A stretch of DNA of 64,000 bases from Haberlea rhodopensis. Its lineage: Eukaryota > Streptophyta > Magnoliopsida > Lamiales > Gesneriaceae. Location: NCBI GenBank assembly GCA_907163345.1, contig CAJQUN010000036.1:2914001-2978000 (forward strand). Reading direction: 5' to 3'. The notes under the pieces are model-generated. The model had not been told where the DNA came from and ran no database searches. It saw nothing but the letters and a program-made list of their open reading frames with translations. A program made the translations under genes and the position numbers. The stretch's first letter is position 1, and every line of letters begins with the position of its first letter. Below are positions 1-8,406 of this stretch, piece after piece.

Positions 1-1388
1 GATACATATGCTACCTAATTGTATATTTGTGTAATTGTAGGTGGAATTGAAGAAATCAAGCTAACTAAGGCGAATAAAGGTCAAGAAAAGCTTTGGAGCT
101 AATAAGGACTCAATATAGATCAATAAAAGGCTAAAAATGTAATTTTAGTGGAGGAGATCGACCGTATGGAGGAGGCAATCGATCGCCTATGGACAGAAAG
201 TTAAGCAACAAAAATTACGAAGCAGCGATCGATCGCGAGGATTAGGCGATCGATCGCCAAAACCCACTGGAGCCAAGCGATCGATCGCAAGAAAAGTGGC
301 GATCGATCGCCTAAGAATTTCGCTGAAAAAAAAGCTAGCGCTCGATCGCCACCTTATGGCGATCGATCGCCAGCAGTGTTTTGGAAAGATTGGATTCTTG
401 ATTTCTTTCCTTCCTACATGGATTCTAACCTACCCCTCAGCCTCCTAACCTCTATAACTCGAAATTTCAGCCTCTTGGGAGAGGATTCAGACCTTAGAAT
501 ATAATTTTTATTTTTTAGAATAATTTTCTTTCAATTTTTGTAAAAGACGCTCGAAGAACGAAGACGGAATCAACAAGCCGGAATCGTGCTTTGCTTTAGT
601 AACTTTCTTTTCTATTGATTGTTTGATGTTTTTAATAAAAATTTTGTTAGTTTTCGATTTAATTATGCAAGGCTAAACACTTTGATTCTTGGTTGAGGGA
701 TACTTGCCTTTGGAATAGAAAAACTTGTGAAAAATTTTGATTTGATTGTTGAATTTTCGATTCAATTTCAATTTGTTTTTCAGATTATGATTCTTATGAG
801 TATTGTGTTTGATTGATAGATTGATCACCTAGTAATCACATACAATATCTAATGTTAATTGAGAAGCAACTAAGATTGATAATTACCTGCTGTTGGTGTT
901 ATTAAATTCTTAGGAAAAACGATTGGATAATTAATTCTAACGGCTGTAGTTATTATTAATTAGATTCATCAACCTTACTCGTTTTGAAACTATCATTGAT
1001 TTAATCTTAACGGCTGTAGTTTTGGTTAAAGATTTGATAAGAGTTGAATTGAATGTTGTTTTCTTTTTGACCCGATTAAGGTAAGTAAGGAATTAAGTTT
1101 TCAATTGATGAATAATTGAATGAATTCATATGTTTAGTAATTTGATGATCAAGTGAATATTTTCCAAAGGTAAAGTTGACCGAAAACCATGAATTGCTTC
1201 TTAATCTTGATAAACTAGTTAATTGTTTGCTTTCGTTTAAATTAGTTATAGTTAAAGAAATTTGATAACCCCCTATTTTGATACTTGTTAGCATAAAAGT
1301 GTTCACTTTCCTGTGGGATCGATCCCTACTCATGCTACTACATATTTACTGCTATTAACTTGAGATGGTTAATTTGGGCGTACGCGAT
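1..1388 (+). mobile_element. E0: 3' LTR (nearly complete) of an Athila-like Ty3/gypsy element
   Basis: The right end has the usual Athila/Tat LTR end: a CCTGTGGGATCGATCCC block near 1310-1328 followed by a GGGCGTACGCGATAAACGCTACCA terminus (given here as two parts, about 1376-1388 for the last part). A TATA-like ATTGTATATTTG lies at 18-30, so the LTR start is probably within about 100 bp left of the window. No tRNA-Asp primer site follows the terminus, so I read it as the 3' LTR of an element lying to the left, inserted into A's LTR. Two copies of an AACGGCTGTAGTT block occur near 939 and 1009. The exact right boundary is uncertain by a few bases and no TSD can be tested. Confidence 0.6.
156..368. 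repeat. Palindrome array in E0 LTR (GCGATCGATCGC word)
   Basis: Eight GATCGATC or near-GATCGATC cores start at 156, 177, 227, 248, 279, 301, 340 and 361. The spacings are 21, 50, 21, 31, 22, 39 and 21, i.e. four pairs each about two helical turns apart. Several cores extend to GGCGATCGATCGCC. The array lies roughly 130-340 bp downstream of the TATA-like sequence. Confidence 0.85.
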
Positions 1389-1802
1389 AAACGCTACCAA
1401 ATTTATTGATCTCTATATTTCAGCGATCGATCGCTGTTTCGCCAAATTTGTTTCCCAACATTCTGTCTATAGAGATCGGTCTCTATTTTTATGGAGATTG
1501 ATCTCTGTTTTCAGGGATCAATCTCTATTTTCAGGCGATCATTCTCCATTTTCAGGGATCAAGCTCTGATTTCAGGAGATCAATCTCTGATGGCAGATTC
1601 TTCATCTTTGATTTTTCCTATTTTTCTTCGTCTTGCCTTGACTTTATTCCACCATTTTCTCGTTATTTCATGTCATTTTCCTTATCATAGCACTCATCCT
1701 TACTTGGATTCCTGTAAACACAAAAACAGACACAAAACGCATAATTCTGATCGACAAAACAATATCAATAACGAAAGAAATAGTGCAAAAACGCACTTAT
1801 CA
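1389..1802 (-). mobile_element. A: 3' LTR, first about 414 bp
   Basis: On the minus strand the LTR begins TGATAAGTGCG at 1802 and carries a TTTACAGGAATCCAAGT block near 1720-1700. This block matches the post-TATA region of H (TTTCAGGAATCTAGGTCC) and of A1. It then runs into a palindrome array. The rest of the LTR is cut off by E0. The polypurine side (GGGGTTTG on minus) lies just right of 1802. Confidence 0.65.
1404..1585. repeat. Palindrome array in A LTR (AGAGATCGATCTCT-like word)
   Basis: Eight palindromic cores (GATCGATC, GATCGGTC, GATTGATC, GATCAATC and decayed forms), most flanked by AGA/TCT, start at 1404, 1425, 1474, 1496, 1516, 1537, 1557 and 1578. Spacings are 21, 49, 22, 20, 21, 20 and 21. 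The first core is decayed and close to the E0 junction. Confidence 0.8.
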
Positions 1803-3243
1803 AACCCCATAAACTTAGATTTTTACTAGTCCCGAGCAAAATTAAGAACAAAATAAAAGAAACAAACATGAAAACAAAACAAATTCAAAAGACTCAAGTT
1901 GTGCAACGATCAATCATGATTGTCCTCTGAGATTCATGGTCTAGTATTTAACTCAAGTTTCATGCCACCCTCAATCAAAGAGATTTTGGTTCCCAAATAT
2001 CAATATGGCTTTTCACGGTATCATTTTGGTTTCAACTTATTGTCCAATAGAATGATATGCTTATAATAAGAATGGACAATATCAATCAAGGTAATGAGAC
2101 ATGTGTGTGAGACTGTCAACGCATACTCATCAAACATGTCTCTCGAGAGTCCATAAGCTTAAGTTTTGTAACCTTCTCCACTACTATAACCTTCTCCACT
2201 AGTATATTGGACGAACATGACTCGGTCAACAGATCGTAATTGGCTTATAATGTCTGGCCTTGGCTCATGGCTTCAATAAAAGGATAAGTATTCAAAACAA
2301 TAGAGTAAGTTAAATGTAGCATGTTGTGCACTCTCATATCATAATTCAATTCCTTTTATTGACAATCATCATTTTTGTCTATTCAATTCACCCTCCTTTT
2401 TCATCCACCTCATTATTTTTCTCATTCTTTCAATCACTTATTTCTTCATCTCTTCAACATTTCCCTATGCATCAATGCCCTATTTTCATTGTTACTCCCC
2501 ATATTTTTTTCAATTATGAACATGGGAGATAATTGAAATTTAAAAGCGCAATAAGGGCTTACTCCCTTGAGGGTAGGAAATAGTGTATAAGCTATCAACA
2601 AGGTGGTTGATGTGAGATTTTGAAATGATGACGAATGGGGGTTATTATGTGCTTTTGCACATACCCTTCGATTTTCAATAAGCTCAAAAGGGGTTACTAA
2701 GGAATAAATGATGTTATTAGGTGGCTCAAAATTCAAACTATTCAAAAATCATCTAGATCATTCCTAAGCCATACAACGTCCGTATTTCGCCTTGAATGGT
2801 ACTCAAGCAAGTTCTAGACTTTTCTCAATTCACATTCAAATTATATGATTTGACTATCGTGCTCGATTATTGTCGCATAACTAAGGTAATACCGGAAAAA
2901 AATTTGAATGAGACTCTAAAATAGATATGCAATTCATTTTAGTCTACTCCTTTTACTTTTAGGCTCAAAGAGGGCTACTATGGCAATATGTATCAATGAA
3001 TAAATGCCCAAGTCAATTACAAAGATTGCCTATATAATTTATATGCTCTCTTAGATCACATTCAACTTCAAGTGACAATTAACTGGGTAATAAAATCATA
3101 AGCTCCGCCAACATAGCAAACTACATGTTCAAAATTGCAGCAATTTCTCATAATCGGCCTGAAAATTCAATCATACACAACTTATGATTCAACAACTACT
3201 AGACATCCTATAAATCAAAATAAAAAACAAACTAATTAGGAAT
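1803..3243 (-). other. A: 3' noncoding region
   Basis: No coding sequence of note. Local similarity to the equivalent region of A1 (6921-8130) includes a GGGGG-hairpin-pyrimidine block; in A the hairpin is TATGTGC/GCACATA with a TTTT loop at 2646-2663. A purine tract (GGGG on minus) abuts the LTR at 1803-1815 and a related purine tract sits near 3263-3276, so the region is bracketed by two tract-like sequences. Short ORFs here look like chance. Confidence 0.6.
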
Positions 3244-4477
3244 TCAAGTAACAAATTCATGTGACCCTCTAAACTTAAGGTTGTGCATTGTCCTCAATGT
3301 GCTAAACCGTAAAAAAAAAGAACAATCCACATACCTATTACGACGACCATCAGGGTCGTCGTCCATATCGTCATCCTGTGGCGAGTATGGAGGTAGAGTC
3401 GGTGGCTGTGGTGGATTAAAGTCAGGGAAGTGTTGTGCGAGTGAGGTGTTGTACTGAAACTTATAGTTCATAAACGCGTCATGGTGGCGGTGGAAGACTC
3501 TTGCTTCATCACGGGTGGTAGTCACAATATGAAACTGGTCATCCAGCGTCCTTTGTTGAGCCTCCAACATCAGTTGTTGGGATGCCACTTGTTTGGTCCA
3601 AGGTCTGAAATTGCTCATTATTGAAGGGACTGGAGGGCGTTCGTCGAGGCCTGGTGGATGATGAAGATCTTGCATGTTTTTGTTGTGTTTGCTCAAATGG
3701 CATGACGATGACCCATAGAGGTTTCAAAATTTCTTCATCTTTTGTCCGCTTAACTCCTCCCAACTGACAAAGTTCAGTTATGAGTGCGGTATGTGCCAAT
3801 CCTCCGGTTGTGCTACCCTCGGCACTTTGATTAATGAAACACTGAATGAGTTTGCCCAAATTTATAGATTTTTTCGTGATAATAGCTTACAGCAATGTAG
3901 CTCGATCTTTAGTGACTTCAGAAGTGTGACTGGCGGGCATCACTCTCGTAGCTATAAATGAATACCAACCCTTGGCGTCATCAAGTAAATATGATATCTT
4001 GAAGGTTTGCGGCTCACCCCTCGCAGTTCTCGCCCAAGTAGCTCCCTCTCGGCATAGAGTGATGATAATCGCATCATAGTCTTGTGGTTGTGCGCTAAAT
4101 ATAGAGTACTCATCATTTTCGATGGTGGGCATTTGATAAATGACATTGCTATGGTTGCCATGGAAATTGATGAACTTGTTCCTGACATGGCTCATAGAAT
4201 CCTCATTGCTATTTTTCAGATTCGCATAAAACTCCCTAACCACGGGAACTACAGCATCAGAAGGTTATTTCAAGAACTGTAAACATCCCTTTTTGTCGGC
4301 CTCCTGGAGGACCGGGCAGGCTGCGGTAAATTCTAACCTCGCTCTTTGCCCAGGGGCTTGTGTAGGAACAACTGATAATAATTAGAAGCGGCTTCGTTAA
4401 CAAATTTGATGATATCCAAGGTAAGATGAAGTCGGTTCCTCTGATGCAGTTGCCTTAGTTCTCTTCTTAGGTGCCAT
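3244..4477 (-). pseudogene. A: ORF downstream of pol (env position), 'putative plant transposon protein'-like, disrupted
   Basis: A start at 4477 gives a basic N-terminus (M-A-P-K-K-R-T-K). The frame then breaks, resumes at 4243 (V-R-E-F-Y-A-N-L-K ... L-C-R-E-G-A-T-W ... M-P-A-S-H-T-S-E-V-T-K-D-R-A), shifts again near 3860 (L-I-T-E-L-C), and ends in a segment rich in Q, H, P and acidic residues (Y-S-P-Q-D-D-D-M-D-D-D). The A-N-L-K, L-C..G-A-T-W and H-T-S-E-V-T patterns are typical of the plant domain Pfam calls a putative plant transposon protein, found in Athila/Tat-type elements. I recognise this from pattern only. No signal peptide or membrane segment is evident, so an envelope function is not supported. 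At least three frame disruptions make it non-functional. Confidence 0.7.
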
Positions 4478-5259
4478 TGAATGAGTAAAATGGTAACTTC
4501 AGTAAATCAAGATCTTCCCAATTTTCCCTAAACTTGGTGTCGATAATGCACTTAAATCTCAACAACACACCTCAACTTCAAAATTTATCAACCAGTTATG
4601 CAATCACAACACCAAAAATTCAGACATCCTTCCCCCTTTTATCATGAATATCTCATACAACTCAACTTTCTTACTTTCAAGTATAAAGCTTCCCTAATTG
4701 AAATGTAACAATGATTGTAAAATATTACCTCAGTAGTTGCTTTTGTGGATGCTAATTCGATTGAGTTGAAGTTAATCCAAAAAAAAATACCCAATTTGGT
4801 GCCCTAGCTTGAAATCGCATCTATCAACTTGAGGAATCCGAGAGAACCTGCAAGAATCAGCAACAATGGTGAAGATTAGGTCGAAATTCGACTGTAAGTA
4901 GCGATTTTGAGGATTAGGGTAGTAGGGAATTTAGTGGAGATGGGGAGAGTTTTCTGAGAATAAAAGAAAAAACAAGGCGAAGGTGTTTTTTTTAAAAATT
5001 CTGAACTTGCGTAGAGATCGGTCACTGTAATGTAGCGACCGATCTATTTGGACAGTAGGTTTATCGCGCAAAAATTTTGATATGGCGATCGGTCTCTGAA
5101 AAGTATCCCCAAAAGTTTTTTTTTGTTAGGGATCGATCTCTCACAAGGTAGAGATCGACATCTGAGGACAGTAGCATGGCCCCTATTTTGACAAATTTGG
5201 CAACCGATCTATTTTAAAATAGAGATTGATCGCCTACTACTTTGAAACACATAGATTGA
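4478..5259 (-). other. A: noncoding spacer between integrase and the env-position ORF
   Basis: No ORF of note. 4500-5000 is ordinary A/T-rich sequence. From 5009 to the A1 junction it carries a palindrome array with the same word as A's LTR (see 5016-5259). Confidence 0.6.
5016..5259. repeat. Second palindrome array, internal to A, interrupted by A1
   Basis: Cores start at 5016, 5037, 5087, 5131, 5153, 5202, 5224 and 5254. The 5254 core is split by the A1 insertion (GATTGA at 5254-5259, TC at 12629-12630). A further core, GATCGATC at 12644-12651, corresponds to 5275 once A1 is removed. Spacings are 21, 50, 44, 22, 49, 22, 30 and 21. The flanks are AGA/TCT as in A's LTR array. Confidence 0.8.
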
Positions 5260-6909
5260 TGATCGCTATTATTTTAAACAGTATTTTGCAGTGTAGCGAT
5301 TGTGTACCGCAAGTGCACGGTGTCAAGTTTTAGTATAATGATATGAAAAGTACGGATTGTCGAACCCACGAGGACTAGGAAATAATTACCAAACTCCACT
5401 AGTTTAACTATATTTAGTCTACGATAACTGGTTGTGATTAATTAACTAAATTGACTAATGAACTCAAGATTAACCCAAAAACACAAGAACGAATAAGAAT
5501 AAAATCAGAAGAAACAATTATCAAGACTTTCGGTTCACCTAAGTAATCCCCCACAATTCACCTATTAGTTAAGAATTGAATTCAAACAATCTAAGGTGAC
5601 GAGTTTTCCAAATTTATCCAATATACTCTCTCGAGTTATATTAAACCTAATATCAAATTGCAGTAAGTCACTCTCGTGTACTTATTTAACAACACAATAT
5701 TGTATTAAGATCCGTGAAAACTTCTAAATTTCGATTACTAGATATCTATAGCTATCACACGTGTATTTGACTTCATCTCTCGATATCAGTCTGAAATCCA
5801 CGGCGTAAATCACTATATCGAATCACAATTTTATCTCTCGATCTCGATTGTAATTTAAATATCATTCAAAGATGTCCAAACCCTTAAAAGCATGAAGAAC
5901 AATGATCTAAGCACTTAGATAATAAGAATCAATCAAAAACATTCAATTAAAATCATGGGTTCATACAAAGGATCCCCTAAGTCTTGATAACAAACCTAGC
6001 CGACAATCTCCATCAAATAACAATGCATAAACATGTTTTGCAACATTCTAAACATTAAAATCTAATGAAAATATAGAACTAAAGTTAGAAATACGGAAAT
6101 AACGAGAGGCGTTGACTCCTTGCGTTGCTCCGTCGTCCCGTCTCTTCCGATGTGTCTCTTCTTCAATGGTTATGGTGTATGGATGGTTGGAGAGGATGAT
6201 GGGTGATGGAGGCTAGATGTCTAGGTCTGAATTATAATGTCCCCTTGAGTAGGTCTCGTCCGTCCCTTGTAAAAAAATCCCCTGCATCAAATAAGGAAAG
6301 CAGTCCAAAATTTCCAAAATTCATCAGGCGTAATTACGCCTCCGAAGTGGCGTAGTTACGCCTGTCGACGTGTCAACAAATCTGGCTTCCCGCGTGATAG
6401 GCGTAATTACGCCTCCAAAATGGCGTAATTACGCCACTTAAATTTTCAAAAGCCGTGGGCTAGGCGTAGTTACGCCTCAAAGTAGGCGTAATTACGCCTG
6501 TTGAATTAATTCAATGATGTTTCTTCGCCTTTTTTCAGCTTCTGGCGAGTTTCGTATTTTGGCCATAACTTTCTCATATGAACTCCAAATTTGATGAATC
6601 AGCTGTCCACGCGAAGATAAGAGAAAGTTATACAACTTTTATATGGACCACATTTCCAAAACATGGCTCGAACATATAGTAATTTGAGGAGAAAGGAGCA
6701 ACATGTGTCTTGGATTCTGGTTTTTTCCTCTTTTCTTCAACTTTATTCATTCTTTCATCATTTTTGGTTCATTTCTTCTACTTTTATGCATTTCAACATT
6801 GATTCCTGAAATATAGAAATATATACCATAAACCGTAAAATAATCCAAGAATCAACACCAAAACATATACATATCATAGCCTAAAAACGCGTAATATTCA
6901 ACCCTATCA
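5260..6909 (-). mobile_element. A1: 3' LTR (left copy)
   Basis: A TATA-like GGTATATATTTC (minus strand) lies near 6828-6815, about 80 bp into the LTR. The palindrome array follows about 320 bp further downstream. The 3' end has the GTGGGTTCGACAATCC block (minus, near 5376-5361) common in Athila/Tat LTRs. Confidence 0.95.
6326..6499. repeat. Palindrome array in A1 left LTR (AGGCGTAATTACGCCT word)
   Basis: Six copies of GGCGTAATTACGCC or its one-base variant GGCGTAGTTACGCC start at 6327, 6349, 6400, 6422, 6463 and 6485. Spacings are 22, 51, 22, 41 and 22: three pairs. Several copies are perfect 16-bp palindromes. Confidence 0.95.
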
Positions 6910-6920
6910 ACTCCCCCAAA
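6910..6920 (-). other. A1: polypurine tract
   Basis: Minus strand TTTGGGGGAGT directly precedes the LTR start TGATAGGG. This is the expected primer position for plus-strand DNA synthesis. Confidence 0.85.
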
Positions 6921-8406
6921 CTTAAACTTGATCGTCTCGAGCAAGAAATAAGATCAAACAGTCAAGTTCAACATTGAAGATTCAAATAAACCAATTCATA
7001 GTCAATCATGTAGCTCAGACATCTCACTTACAGACAAACAAAAATAAATCAGAAAGTTTAACAAGTTGTGTTTTCTCCTAGATCAAACAACATGTCTTCG
7101 AATCAGAACGTGCGTGTGTGCTATTGTCACTCTCAAGTTTCATGCAATTTTCATAGATCAAATCATGCTTGGTAATGAAAGTTAAGATTATCCTTGAGTA
7201 CCCCATATTTATATTTTCAAACACTTCTCCACTAATGTAGTCACTCCCTAGACTTGGATCAATAGGTCTTTTTAAGCTTATAGCGTTAGGCCTAGGTGTT
7301 TGGCTTCAAAGAAAGGATGGGATAGCAAAAAGAAGAGAGTATAATCATGTAATGTTCATATTGTTAGCACAACTTGAGCTTCTCTTCTTTTTCTATTTTA
7401 GCCTTGGCCACTTTGGGTCTTAGTTCGATAATAATTTTTTTTTTTCTCAAGGCTTTTTCTATTCTTTTCTTTTCTCACTCATCATCTTTTTTACAATAAG
7501 CTCATCAAAATATAGCAATTCATGTGCATCTAATGAGAATCATTATACTCCCTTAGGTGAAGATAAAAAATTCAATTTAGGCTCAATTATGTGGGTATAA
7601 TGAGTTTGCCAAAGAATGTTGAATGGGGGCTAATAGTATGTTAAACATACTCCATTCTTTTTCAGTTAGGCTCAAATTAGGATACTAGAGATTGATGTAA
7701 ACATTGTAAGCTTGAAAGGCTCAAACGGTCCAAAGATCGCCTAGATCATCTCCTAATCAAGTTCATGACTATAAAATTTCGCCTCAAAGTGTCATCATAA
7801 AATAGTCTGAGGTACTCTAAGATGCTCAAAACAATTCATCAAGTTCACAAAAAATTTCACTACTACAAATGCAATTCACAAGATTATGACTCAAATGTGC
7901 TCAAAATATTCCTCATCTTTGACATGCTACTCAAAACAAGATATTCACAAATAAGTCTTACAATCATCAAAACTCAAGTTGACATGCATAGTGAGACTAA
8001 TATCATCATGGAATAGAGACCACTACTATGATTTATTCTTATCTTACTAATTGAACTCATTTTCAAGAAATTTTTTTGTTGGTGCTCCAGAAACGATCAA
8101 TTTCCAAATAAGAAGCATGACACAGTAATGCACTCCCCCAAACTTAATTCATGCATTGTCCTCAATGTAATAAGCATGGAAAGTACGACAAAGCATGTAC
8201 CGTTGACAACGACCGTCAGTGATCGTTGTCCAATTCCTTATCAGCTCGTGGGGCATATTGTTGGAACACGTCACAGCACGCATGGAGTCTCTCAAAATAA
8301 AAAAAAACAAAAACAAAAACAAACCAAAATAAACTAAAACAAAGCGAAAGGGATAGGAAAGAGTTCTTGATTTATAGTCCCAAGCTGGACTTTTTACCAT
8401 TTACGC
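6921..8406 (-). other. A1: 3' noncoding region with hairpins and env-ORF remnant
   Basis: No intact gene. It holds a hairpin AGTATG/CATACT at 7635-7651 in the same context as A's hairpin at 2646-2663, and a CATTG/CAATG hairpin with an AGGA loop (minus) at 8154-8167. Between about 8185 and 8265 is a short stretch whose minus-strand translation (Q-Y-A-P-R-A-D-K-E-L-D-N-D-H) resembles the end of A's env-position ORF. The short ORFs at 8128-8400 overlap these remnants and are not genes. Confidence 0.6.
8132..8147 (-). repeat. A1: exact second copy of the polypurine tract region
   Basis: Plus-strand ACTCCCCCAAACTTAA (16 nt) at 8132-8147 is identical to the LTR-adjacent sequence at 6910-6925. It lies 1.2 kb upstream of the 3' LTR in the sense direction, just after the AGGA hairpin. 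Confidence 0.9.
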
